Shown: positions 33,063-46,556 of the stretch, in pieces | Layout: each line of letters starts with the position of its first letter | Position numbering within the stretch: the stretch's first letter is position 1 | DNA from: Boswellia sacra | Taxonomy: Eukaryota; Streptophyta; Magnoliopsida; Sapindales; Burseraceae | Direction of reading: 5' to 3' | DNA: 64,000 nucleotides | Assembly: GCA_013180625.2 (NCBI GenBank) | Contig: SNVD02002577.1 | Coordinates: 1,194,501 to 1,258,500, forward strand | Notes under the pieces: generated by a model | The model's input: only the letters and a program-made list of their open reading frames with translations | The model's database searches: none | What the model was told of the DNA's origin: nothing | Program-made: the position numbers and the translations under genes

Positions 33063-36000
33063 CAGTAATACACCAGGCAAAGGCGAGTAAGTATTTTTCG
33101 GATGTTTGGACCCAGTAATTACCAGTATCATAAGTTTTATTAATTTGTGGTCGCACGAGAATACTAAAATATTAAAAAACTTTTTATAGCAACAATAAAT
33201 CAAAAATCCTTTACAGAAAGTGAGCTGTATGTCTGTGACTCCTGTCATGTGTCATCTGACATGAGCTGGATATCAGCTAAGTGAACGCCAAAGATTTGGA
33301 TGCATCAAAGTTTATAAAGAACAAAAATGTTCAAAAATGAAAATTTTCCCAATAATAAAAGATTGGTTTAATTCCCTAGGCACACTATCAAGTTCCATGT
33401 GCATCATTTTCGGAAGACAATGACCTCCTTTGCTCCCATGCCGATGATTTGACTGAGCTTAGCTGTGCAATAATGTTATGCCAAGAAGAAAAAAAAAAAA
33501 AAGTCTCCCAGTACGGCACTAATTTTAACATTTATAATCTGGAACTTATGGCCCTAAGGAAACCAAAAAGGATGACAGGATCAGAGGACCAATCTCCAAT
33601 TATGCAATTAGCCACCACTCACCTGTGTTATAAGATTGTAAAAATCCCCAGAATTAATGCAAGCCAAATAGTTAATGCTTAATTACTCAACTGATACACG
33701 GTTAAGTACCCCCACGAAAACTGGAATTAACGAATATAAACTTCTACGGAAATTAAATATTTATCATTTTCTTAGAAATTAACAAAAGAATTGTTATAAT
33801 AAAATAGGTTTTGCACAAACCCATTTGCATTCTGCAATCTAATTCATGTAAATGTCGTCCTTAGTCCTTGTTTCGACTTTTCTATGTATATGTTAATTTT
33901 TGTCAACAATAACTCGATGAAATTTTTTACAGGCTGCTGTACTTTTGTCATAAACAAAAAGGAGCACACAGAATAGAGCAAAGTATCCGAATTTCCCTTT
34001 TAGTTTCGGTAATATTAAAAAAAAAAAAAAAAAAAAGAGAGGCTGTTTTAAAGTTGAACAGGTGGGGGTGGGCTAGAAAAGATTCGGACGACTTGAGTCC
34101 TGAGGAGCCCATGACTCAGCAGAGCTCTATAAAACACTTTTCACATGTGGTTTCCAATAATTGCGAGACCTTTTTATCTTCTTCTTTTCTTTTTTGACCT
34201 TTGGATCGGTTCTTGCTTGAGTCAAGTTCTCATCCTTTTCTCATACATCCATGCAAATGCAAGTTAGAGAGCAAGAAGGTGAACCATCCATCATATATAT
34301 CTCTCCTTAAATTTGAAATTAAATACTGAAAGCTTCTATTTTAATTATCTGACAAAACTTGGTTCTCTCTTTGAATACTGTTTACTGAGAGACACGCCAA
34401 CCTTTGATTCCTCAGAATATAAACCTTTTACGGATGTACGTACTTATGTGCTCAGTTGGATCAAGTAAGTTTGTCTCCATTTTACTTTGCAGCCTTGCAG
34501 CGTCCTTCAACACTTTAACAAGTACAAGTAATTACCACCTAAAATTAATAGCTAACCTGTAGTATTCAAATTAAGATTAAATATTGATTAGTATTCTATT
34601 CTATACAAGTAAAGTTACCTATTTGATAGTTTTCTCTTTTCAGAGTCCTAACAGGTGTGCCTTGCAGTAGAAACTCCAAAAGGCTCTGCACATTGAGTCG
34701 TAACAGGTGTGTCTCGCAGTAGAAAACTCCAAAAGGCTTTGCAAATTGAAATCCTGGCACTGAAATTTGAACGTTGATGAACTTACGATTTGCAATAATT
34801 CCAATATAATCCTGCCACATTAATTGCATTATTAAAGGCTTTTCAGCAACGCAACACCGTGACCACCCCAATTTGGTTGGCCTTGTTGGCCATCATAGCT
34901 AGGCTAATTCATAAGATAGCAATTGGTGTTGCAAAGCTGCACGTCCTTGCACATGGGTTAGTATCCCACGTGAAATTTCATCCACTGGACACGTGCGCCC
35001 AGCAGAGTTTTGCAGAGAGGAATTCAAAACTTTAGAAAAGAGAGTCACATTGGATGAAATGAATTGAATTTAACCAACAAGAGTTAGAGTAGTTTAAACT
35101 CCAAAGCCACAACCCACATATAACAAGCCACTATTATGCCGTCAAAAAGAGTGCTTATGTATATGTGCCGTGGAAACTATATTTATATTGTCTCATATTA
35201 TATTTATATTGTCTCACATTATATAATTGAGAAGCTTATCTGAGTGTTTTGATAAGAGAATCTTTAGGAGATCACGTCACATTTGCCTCCTTGGATAGAA
35301 ACATATCTAGAGAATGGGAGAGTCTTCCGTTTAATAACCAAATTTGATATACAATTGTTGTTTTTAATCTTTGCTTTACCAGGATTGGCACAAGAGCGAT
35401 CTCATGATGTTAATTCCCCATTAAATACGGATCTTGGTGTAACCATTGCACACCTGGCAATTTGGTGGCTCTCCTTTATATATTGCTACATCAACGCCTC
35501 ACAATTCTTGATCATCAAACCCACCTTCATCGTAATGATGCGGTTGTGTTTCTTTTTCTTTTAATATGGCTTGCTTTGATTGGACATGGAAGGCAATTTA
35601 ATGACAAATAGCCCTACTGTAAGAGGGTCCCTAATCCCTATACAAATTTATATGAAGAATAATGATCAACTGATTGTTTGGTTCGAGGATAAGAAATGAC
35701 CAAGTTTAGATGTCATTAATTCAACAAAATCCATATCTGTTTTGTTATATATCTTAATAATTGTGTCATTAATTAATTCTGTTTTGATCATAGGCTTTTG
35801 AAATGAACCAGTACTATATAATTAAAAGTAGTTAGTGTGTAGGTTGAACTTCATTAATGATAATATAGAGATTCAGCTCCCTTTCTGTGTGTGTCGTGGA
35901 GAATGAAGTAGTAGAGGGTACTTAAATGTTGTCATTTATTTTAGTAGTTCTTCAACTTTAGTTTTCAACTTTGTTGCCGAGGGCAAGCCAATCAATCTTG

Positions 36001-39000
36001 CAATCTAAGGCTCAAATGTAGCGAAGCAGAGTGGGTAAGCGTGAGATGAGGCTGCGGGGAGTCCGTTGCTCACTTTATTTTAAGACAATTTCTCCCAAAA
36101 ACTATGAAAATTCCAATTATTAATGGAGGGGAGAAAATGTGGTTGTTAGTTGTTAGGACTATTGCATCATTGTGGCCATCTAACCTTATGTGCTGAGAAA
36201 TAATTGTCAATAATAAGGAATGACAACAAAGGGAGGCCGGAGGTAGATCCAAAAGAATGTAGAAGACAGCACGCACCAATTATAGTTGCATCAAACAGTG
36301 CCAAGAATAAAGGCAAAATGCATGCCTTGGCAACACAGAGGATTTATAATTGAGCCCTCTCGGTAAATTTGGTCAATTCCACTCACAAAGAAACTGAGAC
36401 ATAGCATGTGTCTTCCACATAATCTAAAACAAACAGGTGCATGCTATGTTGTTCTCTTGTTCACACATATGATCAGAAACTTATTGTTTGGAGGACGAAC
36501 AATTGCTGGCCTATAGTGGCCCATTTTCATGCAATGCCAAGCATAGACTTCGCTAAAGCTTGAAATAAAATGCTCGGGGCCATTGTGATGGAGGGAAGGG
36601 AGGACATGTAAAGGAAAAATTCAACATTAAAATGAATTACAAGTTTGTTCACAAGGGTCTCTTTCAAATAAAACAAGTTGACACTGTAGACCATGCAGAA
36701 ACTGAACTTGATCAATTGATGAGTTCCACCAAGAAATGGGCCCTCGTCATCAAATGAGCAAACCCCATCTCTCAATTTCTAACAATCTTAGCTGTAGATG
36801 AGTTGCAGCCATGTTTATGAAAGAAACCAACCATTGTCTACGCTTACTTGTCTCTGGGTCCAATGGTCCCGAACCCACGGGAGCAACAACAATATAAGAA
36901 CATCCATTTTACAGGACTTGCGTGGCTGCATCGATTCTATCCGAGAACAAAGTAACACTAGTTAATATAATTACATTTGTTGGACCAATGGACCCTGATT
37001 AAATTCCACTCAAACTTAGTTGGACTAGTTGGAGATTTTATTTTTTTCTATCTGACAGTAACTTTGGGAGTTGAGAGCAAGCTTGTTTGGTAATGTGAAT
37101 GGGTGAAAGCTTCAGAGCAATCATGTTGCCAGGATGTTTTACAAAAAATATAATAGACCTTGCTCATCATGTCAAACCCATACCACAATAATGTAGTTTG
37201 TGGTCCTCCTTTCTATCAATTATAAAATAAAGTGGCTATTTTTCTTGTAAACTCGAATATATCAGAAATTTGTTGAGACCAATAATAGTTTCCTGAAGAA
37301 GAAGAAAAAAAATCATGTATATGTAAGCTGATAAACACGTATGCTAACTGAAATTCAATAAGTGGTTCAATGATGAGGAGTAAATATTGGATGAATCATA
37401 TATAAAGATTTTGAACATGATTATGATTAATATATGATCATGAAAATTGTTGGTGAAGAAAGTTTATTACGAGAAACTGTTGGTGGTGGATTTGTATATA
37501 TCATAACTTCAACTAGGTTTTTAATGAATTAATAATGAATTCATACCATCGAATATGCAAAGGAATCTGAATTTGTATACACAGAAAATCTAGGTGAGTA
37601 GAAACCAAAAGATACCCTAATTTCTTTTTAGATAACATAAGGCATAAATTATAAATCTCTAAGAGAGAAGACTTGAATTAAAATGATTGAAGCCATGAAT
37701 GGGCTCGAAAACAAAAGCAATGTCCAAAATCTCTGGCTGATGATGATCTGTACATGGAAGGAATCCAAGTGGTGAGGTGGGGCCTGACACGTGGAGAGAT
37801 GCCAGGTGGAAATGGTGACATGGCAAGGAAAGCACGAGATTACAGGAAGTGGAGAGTGGGTGTGGTGTGGGGACGAAGGAAAGAAAGCTAGGGAGAGCCT
37901 TTAAGACAAACCCATCTGGATATCTATCCACATTCATGTGCATTCATTAATCAATGTGGGTGAAATAAAAAGCAAAGCAAAACCCGAAAAGGAAAAGCAT
38001 GATTCTTGTGGCTTACGGGAGAAGAGTCACTTTCTCCCCCCCTATAAATATGCTTCTATATCTATTTTACTAATTCCCCCCTCCTCTTTTTCATCATTTA
38101 CGATCATACCCTTTTGCATTCATTACTCTGATTCTGAACCTCCCACTGATTCCTCACTTCTCTTCTCCGTTTCTGTCTGCTCTCTGCTCCATGTAATTAC
38201 TAATTACTTCATCAAACCCTATCTTGTCCCATCCTATTCATTCAAGAAGTTGGGCTCCCTTCCCTTCAATACTTTTGTCTTCATTTAAGTGATTACATTT
38301 AAGTACCCATAAAAGTTCAATTTAATCTCCTGGTTACATACCATGTTTATGCCTAATAGCCAGTACATTTGGATTGGATGATGACATATCAAAATAAATT
38401 CTCCCAATCATGACCCTTTAAGAAGCATAATAAAAACAGATTGGAAACCGAATAAGCCTTTTTCGAACAAATTTAAAGAGAAAAACATTAGCTTTTACTT
38501 GGGAATGATCGGATTCTGAGCCATTCAATGTCCATTAATTTTTCAAGTGGAGAGAAATGGCATTTATGAGATTGAAAATGCAATGGTTATCTTAATGGAC
38601 AAATATTAAGATATTTTAATTAACGAAAAATTTGTTCATTTCTTAGGACATCATTTTTAAACTACGGTTAAAAACGGATGAAAGAGATTACACATTAGTC
38701 AATTTTAAAGGTGGAGGGCAAATTGGTGAATCCAAGGTGATCAGAAATAAATAAAATAACTGGATAGATTTCTTACGCTATCTTTACTTACTTTTGGGGC
38801 AATTTGCTGGCGTCTTATCTTTTCTCCGGTAGTTGAACCCGAGGACCCGTGATGAGTGACCGTCTCTATCCGGTCACAGTCATGCAGTCACCGGCTGCAC
38901 CAGGTGAGGAAAAAAATTAAAAATAATCCCATATTTTTAATAGAAAAAGAAAAAGAAAATAAAATAAAAGAAATGGGATGCTGATAGCCACAGCTTATAG

Positions 39001-39190
39001 GGCACAATAGGCTAGCGAGGAGAGAGAATAAAAATGGTGTGGTGCCAGCTATGAAGCTGAAGGATCAAAGCTTTGTCTGAGGTCAAAGCTGGCAAATTTT
39101 CTTTTAGGGCTTTGCTCTCCCACAACTCTCCCCTTTTTTACTCTTACAAATCTATGCAGATTTTAAATCAACATTTTCAACTCTTCTCTC
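33063..39190. other. Long gene-poor region
   Basis: About 6.1 kb without a supported gene. Visible items are a poly-A run at about 34017-34036, a 52-bp tandem duplication at 34643-34746, and an A/G-rich stretch near 38940-38975. Frames of 60-116 codons are scattered on both strands and show no recognisable protein. The last part is the likely promoter of the TPR gene. Confidence 0.55.
34643..34746. repeat. 52-bp tandem duplication
   Basis: Two copies of a unit beginning GAGTC(C/G)TAACAGGTGTG and containing GCAGTAGAAA(A)CTCCAAAAGGCT, at about 34643-34694 and 34695-34746, differing at a handful of positions. Confidence 0.85.
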
Positions 39191-39320
39191 TTTGTCTCTC
39201 TCTCTCTCTCTCTCCACTCTCTTCCCATTTTCCCTCTCTCCTATATATTCTTCTCTTTTATTAGAAAACAGCAAAATGCATATGCTTTGAGAGTAAGAAA
39301 ATAGAGAGAGAGAGAGAGGC
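39191..39320. repeat. CT/GA microsatellites in the TPR gene leader
   Basis: A (TC)n tract at about 39191-39216 and an (AG)n tract at about 39303-39318 flank the probable transcription start of the TPR gene. CT-rich leaders of this sort are common in plant promoters and may replace a TATA box. Confidence 0.8.
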
Positions 39321-39330
39321 AGAGGCTTTC

Positions 39331-41816
39331 ATGGTTGATTCTTCTGGAACAAGAACATTTACAACAAAAATAACAACCATGGCTTCTTCTCCTTGTTTAA
39401 CTGGTGCCGAAAAGAAACACTGGTGGCTTAGCAACAGAAAGGTAAACAAACCCTTTTGAGCCTTGCTCTCCATTCTATCATTTTCGCATTCTTCTCGTTA
39501 TTTGTTTGTGAGTTTTAATGGTTTGTTATTGATTTTCACAGATTGTAGACAAGTACATTAAAGATGCAAGAAGCCTCATTGCAAGCGAGGAGCAGGGTGA
39601 GGTGGTTTCGGCTCTTAATCTTCTAGATGCGGCTCTTGCACTCTCACCTCGCTTTGAAATCGCTCTTGAGCTCAAAGCCAGATGCTTGCTGTATCTAAGA
39701 CGATTCAAGGACGTTGCTGATATGCTTCAAGATTACATTCCCAGCCTCAAAATGGCTAACGACGACTCTGGTTCTGTTTCTTCCGATAACTCCTCCCAAC
39801 AGCTTTCGAGAGAACGAGTCAAGCTCTTACCTTCTGGTGACTCGTCCGATGACTCATCGGGTCGTGATCCATCTTTTAAGTGTTTCTCCGTCTCGGACTT
39901 GAAGAAGAAGGTCATGGCCGGGCTGTGTAAAAATTGCGAGAAGGAAGGGCAATGGAGGTAATTAAATGTTTTCTTTTTGGGGCATAGAATTGCTCTTCAG
40001 GTTCAACTTTTAATGAGCTCATTTATTTTATTGTATTAACATCAGAAGTCACATTCTCTCTATTGGTTTTGTGTAATTGCATAGCCATAGCTACAGCTAG
40101 CCATTATGGATTTCTTGCTTTTGACCAATTGAAAATTATTACAAAGACAACGACTAAGGCAATTTTGTCAACTAACTCGTGTCATTGTAAAGGAAGAATT
40201 GGTCTTTTGAAATTTTGCCTTTTGAGTGATTTTTGAACCAAACCTTGTAGGCTCAGAAGTTTGCAAAACCATATTGTTTTAATATTCTAGATCAATTTCA
40301 TTGTTTCAATGCAAAACGACACGACAAAATCACCAAAATCTTTCACAACCAATTAACTTTTTCACTTAAGCGTGAATAGTATTATAAACAGCATAATTTA
40401 CGTAAAATGACAAGTATTAGATATCCGTAGAGAGAATGTTATTAGGGTAGTTTAGTAATTATGATAGCCCCGAGTTAACCCGTTTAATTTAACTCGTTCT
40501 TTTTCTAACTCACTTGACCAATTTTCAGGTACTTGGTTTTGGGTCAAGCATGCTGTCACCTTGGATTGATGGAGGACGCCATGGTCCTCCTCCAGACCGG
40601 AAAACGCTTGGCGACGGCAGCCTTCCGCCGTGAAAGCATATCTTTATCCGATGATAGCTTCTCTTTCTCAAAGTTTCCCGTATCCATCTCCAGCAACAAC
40701 CACCAGACGCCACCCGCCACTCCTCCGCGCGTTGTAACAGAGTCGGAGAGCATATCCCAGTTGCTCTCACACATAAAGCTTCTCATCCGACGGCGTACCG
40801 CAGCCATTGCTGCGCTGGACGCAGGTCTCTACTCGGAGGCGATACGGCACTTCAGTAAAATCGTTGATGGGCGTCGAGGGGCCCCACAAGGGTTCCTGGC
40901 GGAATGCTACCTGCATAGAGCTTTCGCTTACAAGTCCTCGGGAAGAATAGCCGAATCCATCGCGGATTGTAATAAGACTCTGGCACTAGAACCCAGTTGC
41001 ATTCAGGCACTGGATACTCGAGCTTCTCTGCTGGAGACTATCCGTTGCTTGCCTGACTGTTTACATGATCTTGAACACTTGAAACTTCTTTATAATTCAA
41101 TCTTGCGTGATAGAAAGCTTCCGGGTCCCGCTTGGAAGAGACACAAAGTGAGGTACAGAGAGATTCCTGGAAAATTATGTGCATTGACAACGAAGATTCA
41201 GGAATTGAAGCAGAGAGTTGCTTCAGGGGAGACTGGGAATGTGGATTACTACGCTTTGATTGGGTTGAGACGTGGGTGTTCACGATCTGAATTGGAGAGA
41301 GCTCATTTGTTGTTGTCTTTGAGACACAAACCGGACAAAGCTATTGGGTTTATTGATAGGTGTGAGTTTGCAGATGATCGTGATGTTGATTCGGTTAAAG
41401 ACAGAGCAAAAATGTCTGCTTTGTTGCTTTACAGATTGCTGCAAAAGGGTTATTCCAGTGTTATGACTAACATTATGGACGAGGAAGCTGCTGAGAAGAG
41501 GAGGAAAAAGGCTACAGCTGCTTTGCAAGCAGCACAACAAGTAGTGGCAATTCAAGTTCAACAACAGACCTCCCACAATTCCAAGTTAATGGAACCAGAA
41601 CAACATAATCAATCTACGACGTCATCGTTGGAGATTTCTTCTGGGTCTAATCGGATTAATAATCCAACTGAAAACAATGGTCAAACTCAAACTTCTTCTA
41701 ACACAAATGTGTATCAAGGTATATTTTGCCGGGACATTGCGGCAGTTGGGAATTTGCTATCACAAGTTGGGTTTAATCGTCCACTTCCAGTGAAGTATGA
41801 GGCACTGAGCTGCTAA
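39331..41816 (+). CDS. TPR protein with atypical J-like domain, 3 exons, 604 aa
   Basis: Exons 39331-39441, 39542-39957 and 40529-41816 join into 604 codons; introns are GT-AG. TPR-like helices are visible around residues 50-90 ('VVSALNLLDAALALSPRFEIALELKARCLLYLRRF') and 265-370 ('AECYLHRAFAYKSSGRIAESIADCNKTLALEPS'). A segment at about 414-490 begins 'VDYYALIGLRRGCSRSELERAH', which has the helix pattern of a J domain, but the HPD tripeptide reads H-K-P-D. A charged helix and a Gln/Asn/Ser-rich tail follow. TPR-J proteins usually act as Hsp70/Hsp90 co-chaperones; with an altered HPD this one may not stimulate Hsp70. The second Met (39379) sits in a better start context (ACCATGG), so translation may begin there, giving 588 aa. 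I know similar uncharacterised plant proteins but no functional name. Confidence 0.88.
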
Positions 41817-44800
41817 TTTTTGCTGGGAAATTATAAAAAGATTATATTATATTAATCAAGTTCTTGAGATGTCACCGGCAAGTGCAATCTCTGGTTCTGT
41901 TACTTTGTACAAAAAGATAATCTGAAAGATTGCCGGGAAATTTTGTTATCTTTCATTCTTCGTTGTCTACTACTACATGTACAGATTTTTAAGCATCGAA
42001 TTTCTACTTTTGGTTTTATTTTTATTTTCGTTTTAGCTTTTAATTTTATGTCCTTTTCTTATCTACTCTCTCTAAAATTTCGTACCCTTTTTGCCATGCC
42101 ATTAATTGTGGGTACTTAAGATCTGGCTACGTTATCACTGTTGATGCACGGATATAGAGAAGCTGGGGCTTTGGCTTCTGTCCCATGTCTTATCTGTTGG
42201 CATTTAATTTTTCTTGGGTTAGTTTATCCAGTGACTGACAAATCTGACATTCCATTAGATTTCATTAATTTTCTACATCCACTTAAAGTTTTGCTTTATC
42301 CACTTACAGTCAGTCTTGAGGAATTTGAGTAGTGATGAGAAAGATGTGATTGGTTTAAGAGCACCCCTCTTGATGTTGTGGCTTTGAGAGCATCTAGCTG
42401 GCGGAAATGACTAATTTCAACTGATTTGAGAGTGTAAAGAAAAGAATGCAGAAAAGAAAGGGCAATGACAAGTCACCGTACACTAGAACAGGTAAATAAT
42501 GTCACAGAGGTTTTTCAGGTCTGCCTAATACAACAAAAGTAATGGTCTTATCAAACACTCAATGCAAGAAATTACATAAAGAAGATTTGGAAAGGTGATG
42601 TCAATTCAAGCCACGGCGTTTGCCATCATTAGTGCTTTGGGCATTGGCATTTGTTTTCATGCAAACCACTATTTTCTTCTCTTAAAAGCACTGTTGTTTC
42701 CTTTGCTTTCAAAATGATTGTTGCGTACGTTAACAGATGCAAAGTGTGTACCGTGGAGTCATAATAGCGCCTGTGAAGAACTTTAATGAGAGTTGTTGGG
42801 TATTTTATCTGTCACCCTTCACCGAACTGTTCAATTTCATCGACCTCATATCTTCTGTGTAAGCAAAAAGCCTGTGATTTCTGCCCCATCAAAAGGTAGC
42901 GCCACAATTTTTATGACCCCTTTTCTTGTCTTTTTACTAGAAGCTTGTATTGCCAGAATTGGTTAGGGATTCTCTTCCAAAATTCATTTTGGTAGCTATC
43001 TCTTCCACATGATTTTTATTACTTTCTTATGTGCGGATCAGAAACTATTTAATGTTTTTATACAACATTGTATCGTTTTTGAACAATATTTATGACTTTG
43101 TCAATTACAACCTGATCGGGTTCGATTGTTCTTGTTTTCTTTATTGCTTCCATCAAATTTAATTTGATGTTCCAACAATGACTAGCAATAACCCACGAAT
43201 CCCTCGTGTATTTAATGGACTTATGTGATGTATTTTTGGTTTTTACTAGTCAAAAAGGTATACCCATGTTATGAAATCAATTTTTATGATTTCTTCTGAA
43301 CAGTTTAGACATCTAATTAAAGTGAGTTCAAAGATCTTGATAGCACAAATCCTTCCCTTCGCTTTTATAAAGGGGCTTCTAACTAACCTAATCACTCATA
43401 CACTTGACATCATTAACCCTTAAAAATTCTCTCTCTTTTCTTCCCTTTTAAGATATTTCTTCAGCCCCTTTTTAACCTTATTAATCAATTTAGTTTTTAT
43501 TGCTACTTCAGCATGGTTTTATTTTGAAAAATGTAGAACATGAAATGCAAAATTCACACATTGGTTAATTTTTTCAACTTGCTTTTTGCAGAAAACTCAT
43601 AATATGAGAATGAAAATAGAAAAAAAAAATTACAACATGCTGTGTCATAATGACAGCCAACCTCCAAGCTAGCTTGCACTATGCGTGTCTCACAGCGGAA
43701 TTTTATTAAATTAATTTTCTGAGGATTGTATATGATTATAGTTGAAATTTACAATTATATTATTTAGTCTATACATTCAATTAATAACAATGTGCGATGG
43801 GTAAAGCTGGATCAATGGTATAAACGGCTCCGCGTGACAACACATGCATCACCAACCCATTATAATATTATAATTAGATCACAAAAACAGAAACAAATAT
43901 TTTATGTTTTTGAAAACTAGAAGTCGAAGTAGAACTGGCAAGCCCATTGGTGGGAAAAGTGTTTTTAAAAACACATGCCTAGCACATCTCGATCCCTCTA
44001 ATTTTTAAACCATGCAAATGAGAGACGCAGAGCCATTTATCTTCATATCCATCGATTGGTACTTCTCAATGCCCTGTTGCTCCTCTCTGACATTTTTTAT
44101 TTTTTTATTTCTATTTTCTTCTGGCGGAAGAAAGGGGGTTTTGCACGAATTCTCACGAGGCTACCAATTGGATTTTAATATTGACATAGCCAGAGGCTAT
44201 GAGCATCGCTAAGCCATTTTTAAAACCTAATGATGGGCAAGTTGCAACAGAGAGAGTTTATACACTAGACAATTATTTATCCTATATAATGACAAGATTA
44301 CCCTCGACTTTACGGACATCAGGAGGGAGTCAAGGCATGGGAGAAGTGGGTAAAAGGGTAAACAAGAATAGTGTGGTGAAAAAATAACACGTGATGTTTG
44401 AATGTTGGGAACATTGGAAAGAGGAGAAAGTCGTGGCCAGATATGATGATGTCAGTGATAGCATGTGATGGTATCATGTGCCTTTCAGCTAATAAATCAT
44501 GAGAATGGTTGGAATTTTAATAGACTTTTTCTAGGGCTAATTAGCTTAGCTTTTTTTGTCAAAACTAGATGCAGATGGAGATGATGGATGGATGGTGGCT
44601 TAAGAATATGACAAAAAACCTTTTCAAATCAATCTGTGCTTCTTATTATTACTATTATTGTTATTGCTTTGAGCAGAACATAAAAAGGAGAAAGAGATCT
44701 TCTCCTAGTGGGAAACCAGCAGTTAGTCAAACGGCAATGGCTTGGAGCAGATCATTTAGACAAATAATGTACTTCCAGAATACATCAATCGATTCAGGTA

Positions 44801-46556
44801 GCAATTGGCTGTTATATACGGTCGCTTCATATATTCAAGTATGTTGAATACCCAATTAATTGTATAAATACATGCATTAGATACACTGGGAGCAACACAA
44901 GTTCTAGTATGTTGTATCAGTAACATGCAAACATTCCATGATTTGTTTGTTCTGGTGTGCCCAAGAGGACAGTGGTGTGGTAGACTTTGAATTTGAAATA
45001 ATTAATAAATTAATTGTAATTCGTAGACAAGCTGAGATGGGGAGCCTTAGTTTATGGTAAACAAGTTTACCTCTGGGATTGTAATTTACATTTGTTAATT
45101 GTTAGTACTAGCCTGCTGCTGCTGCTTGCCGGCCATTGCCATTTGCCTGAGATAATTTGGACAAGGAGCAGGCACCGGCAAAAAGCGTATAGGGTAGTAA
45201 CACTAAAATCAGAAAGGTTCTAATTTTCACCTTGATAGTAAAGTGAAGGCAGTCCTGTCCTGTCCTGTCTTTCAAAGGTTTTCCTGTCTAATAATGAAGG
45301 GGTAATTTAACATGGGTTAATATCATTTTGATATGTCTATCAGCGCTATGCTTTGCGTACTGCTGTTTTTGATGAAATCATAAAATCAAGTAAAGTCAAC
45401 ACCTAACGCTCCACTATGATTGCTACAACACTGACGATTGGGATCAACAAATTTAGGGTTAAAGCTATGATGTTAATGGATCTGTCCTCTTTAATCCAAT
45501 TATGCTGACCACGACACAACAACATTAGCTTCAGTACTCGAGGGTGCCTGCTACCACTTTCTTATTAAATGAATATGCTCCTAAATTAAAAGAGAAGTTG
45601 GAAGCTAACCAACAGGATTAGATATGGATTTCATTTGTGGCGATTACTAACCTGTCTAAAAATGATGGAAGATTTTGGGCCTCTGCTACAGCCCAATAGT
45701 TTTATCACTCAGTGTCAGAAAACCTCACTGTTAACACATGGTAACTTGGTAATGGACGAATGATTGGTGGGCTCTGATGCATTCGAATCATTCAGTTTCA
45801 AGAATGGATTGATTGTAGAACCTGGCTTGGAATTTGTATTTCTAAACAAGATCTACCAGGCCAATAGACATTTCAATCCAAATCATCGAAACAAAGGTGA
45901 TTTTATCAAAGTGGAAAAACCTCTGAAAAACCATATATACCAGTTCACAAAAGAAGATTACCAAACTAAATGCCTATAAATTGAACACAACGCTACCAAC
46001 TACTAAAGAAGATGTTAGGCTATAGACTGTAGGAGAGAATAATAAATAAATTATAAAACTTAACTTATGGCCTTTAAGTCGCAGTAGACGGGATAGACAT
46101 GGAATGTTCTTCAAATCTGTTTAAAAGAATCGTTATTTGTCAAAGAGCGCAATACAATTTAACCCAAATTTTTTCCTAATCACTGTTGGGATCCTGTCTT
46201 GAAGAATTGCGTTTCATATGTTATCAGTTGATTGCAAATGTAGTCTATCCAAGGCAAGATACCATAATCATAAGTATAATGTAGTAGTCGCATTTAATTT
46301 GAGAACTGGAAATGGTTACATGAAATACCGACGACAAATAATTATCCACCTTTTACTAAAAGGTGAAGTACAGACTACAAAATCAATTTGAGAAAACACC
46401 TAAGATATGTCTCTCGGCTGACAGTAGCCAATATCTCCCAAATTCATAAAAGAAATTCTACAAAAATTTATGATGAGTTGTACACGTTAAACTACAACTA
46501 CAATGTACAAGATTAGATGGCAACATACTATCACTGCAAAAGCTAAAAGAGTAAAA
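41817..46556. other. Intergenic region between the TPR and BRCT genes
   Basis: The two genes converge here. The first 250 bases are probably the TPR 3' untranslated region and the last 100-200 bases that of the BRCT gene. The rest is AT-rich with no frame, RNA gene or transposon that I can support. Confidence 0.55.

Noticed and set aside
45113..45190. Possible microRNA-type hairpin around TTGCCGGCC and CCGGCAA
   Set aside because: Only a short stem pairs, and it matches no known plant microRNA that I could recognise.
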